Positions 1-17,663 of a stretch of DNA of 64,000 nucleotides are shown here, one piece after another. Both the position numbers and the translations under genes were made by a program. Position 1 is the first letter of the stretch, and every line of letters starts with the position of its first letter. The DNA is from Tamarix chinensis. Lineage: Eukaryota > Streptophyta > Magnoliopsida > Caryophyllales > Tamaricaceae. Under the pieces are notes generated by a model, which was given only the letters and a program-made list of their open reading frames with translations, did not search any database and was not told the DNA's origin. The stretch is taken from the NCBI GenBank assembly GCA_030549775.1, contig CM060171.1:146960859-147024858 (forward strand). Direction: 5' to 3'.

Positions 1-1128
1 ATTTCCATCCCTAGTTGGGATTGATGCTGAGACATGAATTATGATGTGAAGGTTATAATTGTGGTGTAGAGTTGGGTCTTAATTATTGCTTCAGAGAGCA
101 TATAGTGATACTTAGTTGATAAGTGTTATTACATTATGAATAAACACGCATGAACAATATGTAGTTTGGTGACTACTACTTATCTGTTATGATTATTGTA
201 TCTTGATCATTTCATATATGTCTTAATGTTTATACCATATATTGTCATGATTCCTTATGGTTATTATGTTGTGATTAATCTAATCATACTTCAGAGAGCG
301 TCTATGGTATGTGAGTTTGGTAAGTTTTACTATGTCCTCGATGAACTAGTATAAGTAGTCTGTGATTTTAGTCATTATGATTTATCTGATATGATTAATG
401 TATCTTGATCATCTCATGCATGTCCTAATATTGTACCATGTATTGTCATGATGTCTTATGGTTATTGTGTTAGGGTTTTACTTCTAATCATACTTCATAG
501 AGCATCCCTAGGATGTTCATTTAGTAAGTTCAGTTGTTTCAAATGAATGAATATGAGTAGTATGTGACCTTGATGGAATTTAATTATCTAAATGATTACT
601 GTATCTCAATCCTCGTATGTGTATATATATGTATTATATAATGTTAGTTGTATGCATTGCATGTGTTCCATGTTATTTTATCATATTAGTTTGATATTTA
701 GTACCATAGTACTAAAGGGTTCATTTTCATGGGCTCCTGCCTATTCAATGAGTAGTGGACTTTATAGGTCAGCTTCCGAGTTCAGTTAAAAGTTGTTATT
801 TTTGAGAGTGTAGGAATATCCGATGTCTCTTTTGCTATCTAGTCTCTGATTGTAATTGGAATTTTATGTCCTCTTGTAATTTCTCTCTTATATTTTAGTA
901 TACTATTGATGTTGCTTTTAACTAGCACTGTAGTTATTTATTATTCTTTGTATTTTGACTTTTGTAATCATGTTGTTTAAGTAAAGTAATGTTTTAGCCT
1001 TATCACTTAGTATAAGAATTGCAGAGGATGCAAAACTTATACTGAGTATGGTGGTAACACTTATTAATTTTATAATTAATGCTTCCACAAAATGAATTTT
1101 TTTTAGTAGTAGAAATGGGGATGTTACA
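1..1128 (+). mobile_element. 3' part of a gypsy-family LTR (truncated by window edge)
   Basis: The segment ends with GGGGATGTTACA at 1128. This is the reverse complement of the TGTAACACCCCC-type ends seen at 45973, 51192 and 55446, so it is the 3' end of an LTR whose sense strand is +. The stretch from about 490 onward closely matches 63690-64000, including the shared words for 'gagcat', 'gagtagtatgtg', 'catgtgttccatg' and 'tactcaatg'. No coding sequence is present. The LTR start lies outside the window. Confidence 0.7.
90..640 (+). repeat. three ~200-bp tandem units inside the LTR
   Basis: The phrase 'cttcagagagc' or a one-base variant recurs at about 90, 289 and 490. Each is followed by the same order of words: a 'tttggtaagtt'-like word, 'tatctgatatgattaatgtatc', 'catgtcctaatat' and 'ttgtcatgat'. 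The spacing is about 200 bp. The homologous LTR at 63690 has only one such unit, so this copy carries an expansion. Confidence 0.65.
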
Positions 1129-2105
1129 TTAAGCTTCTTGCTAATCCAACAGAATTTATAAGAAATCTAGCCTACTTTCGTGGTTCGAATTTCATACTTT
1201 AGATGTCCGATATTAATTTTCACCTTTTGGTCCTTCATTTAATTACCTATAATTTCTAATTTGGTGATCAAGTAAGTCAACAAAGTTCAATCACAAAAAA
1301 TTAAGTTTAAAGATTTAAATTTTCACCAAAAATGTATACTAATTCATCATCAATTACCAAAAAGTTGGGTTATTTCCCAATCCTAGACAAAGAATCTATT
1401 CACATATGATTGGGGATAAAGAACACATTAAATAAATATGCAGTTCCATCATAGGAAGAAATTAACTAAATATAAGAAAGAAAGAACTAGTCTTTTGATT
1501 TAAAATTTTTAAGGTAGAGAGTTGCAATCCAATCTTGCATATGAAATCATTAGTTTTCCTTCAATACTTAAGTTCTAGATCTAGATACTAATTGGCGGCT
1601 AAGAGAAAGCTAAAAGATCCTTTAAACCCTAAGCTAATATATATATATATATATATCTTAAAAATATAGAAAGAAATAAAGAAGTTTCATAAATGTTATA
1701 ACCAAACGTGGCATGTGCTATCTTGCTTAACTCATGCTCATTTGGATAGTCTTTGGTATTATATATGTAACCTTTTTTCCAACCTCATATTGATGTGATT
1801 CAAGTTTCGTTGGAAATATATTGAAGAGAACTATAACTTTGGTCTTTTGAGTTTTTTCAAATTGTCATAGTTGAAATTTTAGTTATTTATACAAGTGTAT
1901 CCATTTTCTTCTCAAATCATGAGTTATAAATTTCTTTGTCACTCTAAGCTCTTGTTTAACTTCCAACAATCATCAAATTTTTAAATCTTGAGTCAATACC
2001 TACACATAAGAATATAAACTAAGACAATATCATTAATATAATCATAAAATATGCATCAAACACTTATAAATCATACTTGAAACATACTAAGATAATGCAT
2101 ATTTT
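1129..2105. other. unassigned AT-rich stretch
   Basis: I see no coding region, terminal repeat or RNA gene here. It holds a (TA)n microsatellite at about 1637-1659. It sits between the LTR end at 1128 and the point where the copia pol reading runs out near 2106, so it is probably old transposon or intergenic sequence. Confidence 0.4.
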
Positions 2106-2288
2106 ATATGTTTATCACTTACCAAAATTGCTTTTTCCATTGTTAAGGACAAATAATTTGCAACCAAATGTGAAAAAACAACCCACATTTGGTTTCTTAC
2201 CTTTGTAGAGCTCATACGAAGTCTTCTTCAAGATATCCCGAATGAGTACTCTATTCATTACATATTTTACTATGGCAACGGCTTCATC

Positions 2289-2748
2289 TCAAAAATATCT
2301 TAGGAGCTTGGAATCACAAAGAGTGGTGTTCACAATCTCCTTCAAGGTTATATTCTTCATTTCCATCACACCATTTTGTTGTGAATTCCTTGGTGCTGAA
2401 AAGTTGTGAGTAATGCTATTTTGATCACATAAATCTGTGAAAGTGGCATTCTCAAACTTCTTTTCATGATCACTCCTTATAGCATGGATCATAGTTTCCA
2501 TTTCTACTTGAATTTTCTTAGAAAGCACACAAAAAACATACTTAATCTTTAATAGAGAGAAATAATGGCCATACATAACATGAGTAATCATCTACACTTA
2601 CTAGCACATATCTACATCCACTCACGCTACGGGTCCTAATAAGCTTGAATAGATCCATATGTACTACTTCAAGTGGTTGAGAGGTTGCCACAACATTTTT
2701 GGGTTTAAAGGAAACCCTAAGGTATTTTCCTTGTTGAGATGTGGTCAC
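2289..2748 (-). pseudogene. copia integrase fragment
   Basis: Two overlapping frames (2542-2748 then 2289-2591) together give the start of a copia integrase core: a PLEVVHMDLF stretch containing the first catalytic Asp, YVLVSVDDYSCYVWPLF with the second conserved acidic patch, and an ENATFTDLC...NGVMEMKN stretch where the DDE glutamate region is expected. The frame changes between 2542 and 2591, so it is broken. It would have catalysed retrotransposon DNA insertion. Confidence 0.8.
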
Positions 2749-2921
2749 AATATTTTTGGGTTTAAAGGAAACCCTATGTTATTTTACTTATTAACATACA
2801 TCACGTGCTAGGCCTTTTCTAGCAAGTTTGTTTCATAAATACATGCTTCTATATGCAATACAATTATGTCATAACCATGCATCATTGTCAATTGCACTTA
2901 GACATGCATTGTGCAACTTAA

Positions 2922-3345
2922 TTAATTTAACATCAAGCATGTACAAATGTTAATGCGTGGACATACAAATAGAATGGATTTATCTACACTTAGACATGCA
3001 TTGTGCAAATTTGAGAAGTTAACTTGAAATACTTTATCACATAGTTGAATAATGCTAATCAAATTTTGCTTAAGGACATCAACCATATACACATCGTTTA
3101 TAAAGGGTTTAGAGATACCAATACTAATGCTACCAATACCAACGATCTTCCCTTTTGAGTTATCTTCAAATGTCATGCTTGCACCATCATATGAAATTAG
3201 TTTGGAGAACATGGTCCGATCACCCATAATGTGTCTTAAGCATCCATTATTTGTGGATTCTTGTATTAACCTTGAAGCATACCTACAAGCACAAAATGAT
3301 TCCTTAGTGGATTATTTTTCAAATCATGCAGAATGGTCCCGTTAG
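2922..3345 (-). pseudogene. copia protease / GAG-pre-integrase fragment
   Basis: The minus-strand reading carries GDRTMFSKL, NSKGKIVGIGSI, a VYMVDVLKQNLISI stretch and QLCDKVFQV. These are the typical order for a copia aspartic protease tail followed by the GAG-pre-integrase domain. The active-site DSG triplet has become NNG just upstream (about 3240-3260). The matching family usually reads DSGCSRHMTGD at this place. Confidence 0.75.
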
Positions 3346-4062
3346 GTACCCAAACTTGCTTGAATTTTTGAAAATTTTTGGCATATTTAGTAAATCCATA
3401 TGATGACGCAACATGATTATATTTACCGCACATATTTCATGCAATATTTTTCTTATGAGTGGAGGAGAATTTAGCATTTTTGGCATGCCTACATGTTGTA
3501 GATGAATACCCACTTTTTTCCACACATTCTACAATCATTTAATGTAGGGCAAGCATGCAATTAATGAGCTTTTGAGGCTTTTATAAAGAAATTATTTAGT
3601 TTTTGACATTTTAATACTTTCTTATTTCCATAGCTTAATCTCTCATGGTCTTTACAGTATCATTGAGCACCTAACAACACATTTAATCCTTATTCACCCT
3701 TGGTGAAGGTATAGAAAATGGTTACAAATTTATCACATTTGGCTTTTAGATCAGCTATTTTAGACTAAAATTGATCTATCTTAAACTTTTGATCACAACA
3801 AATAAATGTCTTGTATGCATTAAATTTAGTTATTGTATTTGATAGCTCAGTTTTGACAAGAAGCATACTAGATTTAAGAAAAGAATTTTCATTTAAGATA
3901 AGAGTGTGTTGTTTATTTAAGTGATTGAGCAATTTCTTCATGTTATCAATTTTCTTAGTTATTCTATCATTTTCACATAAGGAATCATCCAAGGCGCATA
4001 CCAAATCATCATAATAACAGTATAATGAATTGAATTGTACCTCATCGATGCCATCATCATCA

Positions 4063-5099
4063 TTAAAGCTTAAGAAGGAGGTAGAGATTGACTATTCCTC
4101 CCCTAGAGTCATGAAATAAAGATTGGAAACTTTTTTTCTCTTCATCAGAGAGTTTGCCTTCACACTCTCCAAAGGAAGCCATGGAATTTCTTAGTCCTTG
4201 CCTTCCTTTATTGTTGCGTGTATTCCCTTTGTTCCTTGTTATTTGTTTAACAATTTCATTTCTAAACTCATAGCAATCATAGATGGTTCCCAACTTTCCC
4301 ATAGTTGTGCCATGTGATCTTGTCATCATTGTTGGCTTATCTAGGCCTCTTTGTGTTTTTTGAGGATGGTCTTCCTAATCTTCCAGTTCTACCTCCTCTT
4401 GATCTGATGAACCTTTTAAATTGAGTGGTTATAAAAATCACTTCTTCATCATCTATGGGAGGTTCATCTTCATCTTTATACCTTCCTTTTCTACCATGTC
4501 TTCAACCACTTATTGTTATATAGAGAAAGTTTAAGATTTTAGATCTAAAGGCTTCTTCTTTCTTGCACCTAATCCATGTTCTAGCTTTGATTGATAAACC
4601 ATGATATTTTCATAGAGCTCTTTAATGGTCATCTTGGTTAGGTCTCTGACTTCTTCAATGGTATTTACCTTGGGACTTCATTCTTTTGTAAGACCTTGCA
4701 AGATATTTCTTACTTTCTATTCTTTAGTTTTTTCTTTCACCAAGGCCTTGAGGTTGTTGATAATGGAAGTGAAGTGGTTGCTTAGGTTTTTTATGCTTTC
4801 TTCTTGCTTTATGCTAAAGAGTTTCTACTCTCTAGTGTGAAGAATGATTCTTTAATCCTTCACTTGCTTTGTCCCTTCATGGGTGAGGATGAGATTATCC
4901 CATATTTCTTTGGTAGTGGAGCATGATTGGATGCGGGGTACTCCCTTTTGACAAGCCCACATTGAAGAATCATGATGGCTTTAATGTTGTGAGTGAGATT
5001 TCTCTTTTCAGCATCTGTGAGTTCATCCCTCATCTTTTTTACTCGTTCACCATTTACTTCTTTAGTGATTTTTATTAGCCCTTCAAAACTATTGACCAT
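4063..5099 (-). pseudogene. copia gag remnant
   Basis: Fragments in different frames match copia gag (UBN2-like) layout. The fragment at 4860-5099 begins near a gag N-terminal segment and ends with an Arg/Lys-rich stretch. The fragment at 4063-4329 contains a degraded zinc-knuckle-like region (TWHNYGKVGN in a neighbouring frame, with Cys residues lost) followed by a Ser/Asp/Glu-rich tail. A coiled-coil-like ORF at 3765-4004 lies in the usual spacer between gag and protease. Multiple stops interrupt it. Confidence 0.6.
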
Positions 5100-5276
5100 A
5101 TGTCATAGTCTTTTAATTTGATGAAGAACATCATCTTTTTCTTCCAGCAGGAAAATTTCTCACCATTGAACAATGGTGGTTTCGTGGTGGAATTGCCTTC
5201 ATTTAAACCAATAGAATCCATTCAACTAGTAGATCTTGTTCACCTCAAATTATTGAATCCTTTGAGAAATTCCCAA

Positions 5277-5288
5277 GCTCTGATACCA
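5277..5288 (-). other. retrotransposon primer binding site (tRNA-iMet)
   Basis: The minus strand reads TGGTATCAGAGC, the standard 12-nt complement to the 3' end of plant initiator tRNA-Met. It directly abuts the inner end of the LTR at 5289, which fixes the minus-strand orientation of the copia element. Confidence 0.9.
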
Positions 5289-7020
5289 ACTAAAATAAGA
5301 GGAGGGGTATAGGATTTTATAGAATGGAGATGATAGGAAAAAAAGTATACACATTTTAGAGTGGTTCAAGAGCAAATTACTCTCTACACCCACTACCAAA
5401 AGGTTATCCCTTTTGTATTTTGAAATAATTAAGTGTTCCTATTGATGATCACTCTTCTCTCCTTCTCAATGACCCTCTAAGAGATAATTTAAAACTTAGC
5501 CTATTTATTTTCTCGATATTCTCTACAAGAATCTCTCAAGAATGATAATAAAACACTTACTACTCCCTTTGAAATAAATTTTATAAGATGGTTGTGATTA
5601 AAAATTACTCTCAATAATAATTATAGATATGAAAGTGTAGAATTTTGGATGAGATGTAATCTAGATAGATAAATGAAAGATATTATAATTTAAGAGCAAT
5701 TGTAGTTAAGAGAAGTGAGCAATAAACACTTTTCAATAAAAACTTAGAATTTAAAAGTTGAGAGAGTTAGAATGATTAATTGAATGATTTAAGAGTAGAT
5801 GATTAAATGTACAATCAATGTTATTGAAAATTAGTTGTAATAAATGCAAATTGGCCTTTTTTATAAGGCTCTCCCTCGTTGTATAGCCTTTAGACACAAA
5901 ATTCCTAAAAAGTTGTATTGCCTAATGAGCAAAAAATTAGTATTTTATTCTCACTGGTCGATCAATTGTATGACCAGACGATCAGTGGTTCCAACCAGTT
6001 GATTCACTATGTTAAGACGATAAATGAAAAGTTACCATTATACAAACTAGTTGATTGGTTTTGTGTAGTGTTCAATTGGTCTAATGAACATATATAAATA
6101 GTAACATGGTTTAGTAACATCAACCGATATGTTTATGTCACTAGTCAATCAGCTTGTTCAAACCATTCAATTGGTTACAAATCATTCAATTAGTTTGGCA
6201 AAACCAGATGATAAGTTTAAGTAAAGACAAATGGGTTTCTGCAAAAGTAAAACCCATGGACTAGTTGGTCAAACCAGTCGATCGGTTTTCTCAAACTAGT
6301 CGATTCGTTTGGCAAAACCGGTTGATGATTTTAAATAGAGACAAATTGGTTTTTGCAAGAGTAAAACCTATGGACTAGTTAGTCAAAATAGTTGATCGAT
6401 TTTCTCAAACTAGTCAATCGATTTGAAAAAAATCAATCAATGAGTTTAGATAGAGATGAATGGGTTATTTCAAGAGTGAAACCCATGGGTTGTTTGGTTA
6501 AACCATTCTATTAATTTGACAAAACCAATTGATCAATTTTGCAAAAATAGTTGATTCGTCTAAGTTTAAGTCATTTCATGCCTTTAATGAAACTAAGCTA
6601 GTCAATCAGTCTTGAGACCAGTTGACTAGTTTTGATTAGAACCAACAATGAGTTTTAAAACAATTTTGAAGGATTTAGAAATCATATTAACCGTCAATTC
6701 TTATGAAGTGAATTCAAATCAAGCATTTAAATATGTTTTAAAGATTTTTGATCAAAATGTGAACTTGCTCAACTAAGTCTTTACATGGAACCTAAAACTT
6801 TAGAAATATGATCCTTAACCTCCAATTCTTGGTTATCTATTATGAGTTGTTCTATTGTGCTTGGAAACTTAATTATTCTTTTAAAATTGCATTTTTAGAG
6901 TAATTCTTTGAATAAATGTGTTTTAGTTATCTTTGTATGCCAATCATAGTACATGCACACTTAAGCAAACATGTTAGTTTTTAAGATCCATTAGTTATCA
7001 TCAAAACAAGGATATTAACA
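5289..7020 (-). mobile_element. 5' LTR of the copia element
   Basis: The LTR lies directly outside the PBS. Its outer end on the minus strand begins TGTTAATATCCTTGTTTTG at 7020, a usual start for this LTR type. The same LTR is present in the opposite orientation at 40181-41908. The matches include the 'cttgttttgatgataac' start, a 'cacttaag' word, the body repeats, and the end with a tcctcctct word. No downstream partner LTR is visible left of 2106. No TSD can be checked because the other end is missing. Confidence 0.75.
5940..6660 (-). repeat. ~117-bp tandem repeats in copia LTR
   Basis: Short dyad-like words of the type AACCAGTCGATTGGTTT recur many times. A longer unit with 'acaaatgggttt...aaaacccatggactagtt' recurs near 6226, 6341 and 6457, so a period of about 117 bp is visible over about three copies. 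The same arrangement is found inverted in the solo LTR at 40440-41250. Confidence 0.7.
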
Positions 7021-7499
7021 TTGTTTGACCTTTAGGATCAACACTCAACTACGAAAAAACTAAATTTTAGACATTTAGTTTTACTAGGTTGCAAAGCTAC
7101 TAGGGAGAGGACTTGTAGAGAATATTGAAAATATGTTTATGAGCATTGATTGTTTAAAAAAGAGATTAGGTGATTCCTTCCGAACAAAGTATGATTGAGA
7201 TTTGCTAGCGACCTATTTGATACGGGGACTTCATTTAGATAAGCAGGTTAGCTATTTTATGGTATGTGGATGATTTATGAATTTTTTTCATAACCTTTAG
7301 GTCCTCATATTGCGTCCTATTACTCATTGTTTGTTTACTAAGATGATTGGTTACTTATTTCTACTTTATTTCTTTAGTTGTAGATCTTGGAATGGTTAGA
7401 CAAACACTAAATTTAATTTTGTGCAAGAGAGTGTTCCTTGTATTTGAATATAATATAAAACCAAGGGTATATGTCAAGCTAAGAAGTGCTTTGTTGGCC
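7021..7499. other. unassigned stretch between copia LTR and PPR remnant
   Basis: No domain is recognisable. The last 150 bp may be a further decayed upstream part of the PPR pseudogene, but the translation shows no clear motif. An ORF at 7347-7544 overlaps the first recognisable PPR codons only at its end. Confidence 0.3.
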
Positions 7500-8245
7500 T
7501 CTCCACCACATCAAAGAATCGGTATACGTATGGAGCTCTTATGAACTGTCATTACATGGATATATCGATGGATAAAGCATTCACTCTCCCAAAGGCAATA
7601 GAGTAGTTGAATTATGCATCCACACATCTAGCCTTTAACAACATTATGAGACTCCACCTATGTGAGGGAACTCCAAAGAGGGAGCCTCCTCTGCTACAAG
7701 AGATGAAAGAAAAAGGGCATCTCTCTGAACAAGTACACTTACAACATTATGTTTCAAAGTTATACTGCTATGAATGATCTCGAGTCTATAGAAAGAATTT
7801 GAGAGGATATTAAATTGAAGTAGCATGATTGGATAACATTTGGTAACTTGGCTATAGCATATACTACAACATGCCATGCTAATAAAGATCAATTAGTCCC
7901 ATGTCAACTGGAGGAATATTTAAAGTATAAAATTCTTTTAGTTGAACCCATAGCAAACTACTATTTAATTTCCTTGTATGCAAGGATTGGTAACTTGGCT
8001 GCAGTTAATCAAGTATGGGAAATATTCAAATCAGAATGTCCATCTCATCATAACTTAAGATATTTGTGTATGCGTCAATTTTTATCAAAGCTAGACTTGA
8101 AAACTTGTTTTGAGGAATGGGAATCATAATGTTGACTTACTATACTAGGCTAACAACAATTATTATTAGTTCTTTCCTTAGGCATGGCATGTTAGAAGAA
8201 GTCGAAAAGGCTTCTAAAAGTGTAGCTAGTAGATATAAATACCTA
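7500..8245 (+). pseudogene. P-class pentatricopeptide repeat (PPR) pseudogene
   Basis: Translation in successive frames gives PPR text in order. First comes RYTYGALMNCHYMDISMDKAF, then YASTHLAFNNIMRLH near 7615-7655. A shifted frame follows with YNIMFQSYTAMNDLESIERI near 7735-7800, then WITFGNLAIAYTT near 7830-7865. An ORF over 7848-8129 holds IANYYLISLYARIGNLAAVNQVWEIFKS and FEEWES, and a last frame holds IIISSFLRHGMLEEVEKASKS near 8155-8225. This order (tandem 35-residue helix pairs) is that of P-class PPR proteins, which bind RNA in mitochondria or chloroplasts. At least one in-frame stop (near 7606) and several frameshifts show that it is dead. No start exon or targeting peptide is seen, and no introns are evident. 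Confidence 0.8.
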
Positions 8246-9070
8246 TCTTTCAAAGCTTCTAATGTTGCATAATGATGTTGTAGATTTGGCTACTACAATT
8301 GTGTGTGAAGAGAGATCAATACTCTTGATTGTATTGAAGATGATACAGAAATTTTTTAATATGATGCATGAAAAGATTGATGTAACTTGTGATAGATATA
8401 AAGTTGTTTATGTCTTTTTTGTTGTTTTGAAAAATCTAGGAATGGTGTAATTTTTTCTTTTTGTTATAAATTTTCTATGTATGATAAATATTTAAATTAT
8501 ATATAATTTCAATTTTGTTTACATTTATATTCATATTTGTGTACTAGGGTCAAATTAATTAGTTAGATTGTATATGTATGTGAGTTATTCATCTCAGTGT
8601 TGCTTGAATATTTTTTGGTCTTCCACCCAAGGATAAAGCTATATGGTTGTGTGTAAAGTTTGGTTCTAACATTTTTTATGATCTTAATGTATCTCTTTGA
8701 CCTCTTAAATTAGTTGCTAAAAACTATAAACTGTCAATTTTCTTTGCTTTTTCCCCCTTTTAGGATCTACATATATAGATATTTGGAGACCTTTTTGGTT
8801 AGCATAAGTCTTAGTCTCTAAGTCTTTGCATTGATTACTAGAGGCCTAGAGTAAAGCATCTATTTATTTTTTAATTATTCTTTGTACTTTGTTTTAAACT
8901 AATGATAACAGGTTTTATCGAGGATGATTTTTGACAAATGTTTGTATTTACTCTATCTCTTATTAGTACGGTATTTGAAGGTATTTACTGAAAAGGTACA
9001 TGAAAGATGAAATTAAAAGTTATTAATATTTTATAAAATTAACAAGTACATTAGTAAGGAGTCATGAAGT
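8246..9070. other. AT-rich intergenic stretch
   Basis: No coding domain, terminal repeat or RNA gene is seen. The short ORF at 8262-8450 follows the PPR remnant and has no recognisable motif. Confidence 0.4.
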
Positions 9071-9211
9071 CATGTTTGAAATGGAAAGGAATAAGAAGTA
9101 TTTTGTATGTTTTTATATTTTTTTTATATGTATTCTAAGTTTTTATGTAGTATTTTATAATTTTTCTAAAAAAAAGTAACATTAGTTTTAATTTTGTGGA
9201 GTTTTTATTCA

Positions 9212-9283
<72 letters not shown>

Positions 9284-9424
9284 CAACTTTTCTTATAATT
9301 TTCAACCAAATAGAAAAAATACCTTTCAAGAATTATATTTTTCACAAATTTTCCCACAACCAAATAAGGAAAAAAAATTATTTTTTATTTTCCTATCCTT
9401 CTTATTTTCCTTAAACCAAACATA
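9071..9424. mobile_element. candidate MITE with imperfect terminal inverted repeats
   Basis: The left end reads CATGTTTGAAATGGAAAGGA followed by ATAAGAAG (9071-9098). The reverse complement of the right end reads TATGTTTGGTTTAAGGAAAA followed by TAAGAAGG (about 9397-9424). The two can be paired with a few mismatches. A 'TATGTTTGGTT' end is common in plant nonautonomous DNA elements. No clear target duplication was found, so the family is open. A (TAA)n array sits inside. Confidence 0.4.
9217..9283 (+). repeat. (TAA)n microsatellite
   Basis: About 22 uninterrupted TAA triplets. On the minus strand they create an artefactual poly-Tyr reading frame (9135-9329). Confidence 0.95.
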
Positions 9425-9866
9425 CCCTAAAAATTCTAAAAAATATGCAAATTCTATTTTAAAGTATACAAAGTGTTAAACTAAAGTACTTTATAACTTA
9501 TCTTTTAATGTACTTTTTTAGCTAGAATGAAACCTTAAAGTCTTGTTTCTTAGATACAACACGACCATCCAGTTGGCAAATCTTTGGCATGAAAAATTAG
9601 CTCAAGCGGTCAGTCTACAACCTAGCATGTTTCTTTATGTAACGCCAAGTAAAGGGAACTTCGTCGTTCAAAACCACACTGATTCAAATGATCTTGCTAA
9701 TTCCCACGGGTGACTAGGTGAGATCTCATCTAGACTTCACTCCTAATAAAACAAGATAACAAAATTCACAGGGGCACAGTGCCGGTGCAAAATGCTACAC
9801 TGCCGTCGGTGGCAACTGGCAACTGACAAAGGGAGTTAACAAATTGCGAGAAGAGGGATTTCTCTA
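9425..9866. other. 3' intergenic flank of the demethylase gene
   Basis: No coding region is seen. Base composition becomes richer in GC toward 9780-9850, just outside the predicted 3' end of the demethylase gene, so part of it may be extended 3' UTR. Confidence 0.35.
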
Positions 9867-9870
9867 CATT

Positions 9871-9876
9871 TTTATT
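9871..9876 (-). terminator. probable poly(A) signal of the demethylase gene
   Basis: The minus strand reads AATAAA within TCTAATAAAAATG, about 470 nt after the stop codon at 10348. It is the first canonical hexamer seen downstream, so the 3' UTR probably ends near 9850. Confidence 0.5.
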
Positions 9877-10347
9877 AGAATGAACGTGCGTCGGCTTGTA
9901 GCTACACAAAAGAATGAATAGCCCTAGCAAATGGAAGCAGCGACCAGTAATGAGAGGACCGTGAAAAATGGGACACTGTCCTCACAAGAATTGCTTAATA
10001 GAGCAAAAAATCAATTTACAATCAGTCAACTAACTGGTATCTAGCTTCTGAGTCGGAGTAAGGCCCACCTGCCAAAGACGGAAAAACAACCCCGGCATAC
10101 GGACACTGAAGAGTCACCAACTGTGCAAATTGCCCCAGTTTGAGGCCTGCACAAAAAAAAAATTTGAGTCTCCTGGAACTGGTTAATCTTTACTGCAGCT
10201 TCCGGAATCAATTTCTAAGATAATTTCTGTGTTGTTAGATTCCATCAGAGAAAAATAACTTCTAATTTTTTCTTCCTTTTTTCATAAAGCCGAACACTGG
10301 TATCGGCTTCACAGGCGGGTATAATGGGCTCGATGTGAATAGTTAAC

Positions 10348-17218
<6,871 letters not shown>

Positions 17219-17630
17219 CTCATTCCGCAGCCTAAACTTGGAGGTCTCCGTCTTTCTTTTTCTCTCTTCTATCTAATAAAACCGAAAAATTCGAAAGTCT
17301 AGATCAAGATCTTCATGTTCCAAGGTAAGCGAGCCTTTACCGTAAACCACATTCTCCTCACCCGCCAGAAATCGACGGGAATCACCAAGATCCAAAGCGT
17401 AACGCAACAACCAGGCCCAAAAGCAATACAGAAAACAGAAATTTACAGAATAGAAGAATAGAGAATCTGTATTCCGGTGATACAGAAGCGCAGAAGCGCC
17501 GGGAAAAGAGACAGTAGTTTCCCGGAGGACGAAGAGAGGTGTTCAACGGAGGAAGGGGGGAGGAAGGAGGGGAGAGAGAGGACGGATAGGAACAGTAAAG
17601 TTGGAACGAAAACAAGTAAGAAAACCGAAA
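17219..17630 (-). other. probable 5' UTR of the demethylase gene
   Basis: About 410 nt lie between the start codon and the position expected for transcription start below the TATA box. Possible donor GTGAGG (near 17362) and acceptors TTTATTAG and GTTTAG suggest a leader intron, but the sequence alone does not decide it. An out-of-frame ATG lies at 17223-17221, five bases upstream of the chosen start. It would give a short wrong frame, so the start at 17218 is preferred because it restores MVEGR. Confidence 0.5.
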
Positions 17631-17656
17631 AAGAAGAGGTAGGGAGTCGTTTATAG

Positions 17657-17663
17657 TTTTATA
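17657..17663 (-). promoter_or_regulatory. TATA box of the demethylase gene
   Basis: The minus strand reads GGTATAAAACTATAAACG. TATAAAA occupies 17663-17657, about 440 nt upstream of the ATG, so transcription should start near 17630. A pyrimidine-rich leader follows, as is common in plant 5' UTRs. Confidence 0.6.

Larger units (their letters stand above)
2106..5288 (-). mobile_element. decayed Ty1/copia internal region (gag-PR-INT)
   Basis: Read on the minus strand from right to left. The primer binding site is at 5277-5288. Gag-like fragments follow at 4063-5099, including a Lys/Glu-rich C-terminal part. A protease/GAG-pre-integrase block lies at 2922-3260, with residues like GDRTMFSKL and NSKGKIVGIG. 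An integrase core lies at 2289-2748, with VHMDLF and VDDYS, and the pol reading ends with a YELYKGKKPN-like stretch near 2110-2220. The protease DSG motif reads NNG, so its catalytic Asp is lost. Several stops and frameshifts break the frame. Reverse transcriptase and RNase H are absent, so the element is truncated at its 3' side. It cannot be functional. Confidence 0.85.

Noticed and set aside
5277..5288. tRNA gene
   Set aside because: Only the 12-nt primer binding site complementary to initiator tRNA-Met is present; no cloverleaf sequence follows.
9135..9329. ORF with a long poly-Tyr run
   Set aside because: Translation of the (TAA)n microsatellite on the minus strand.
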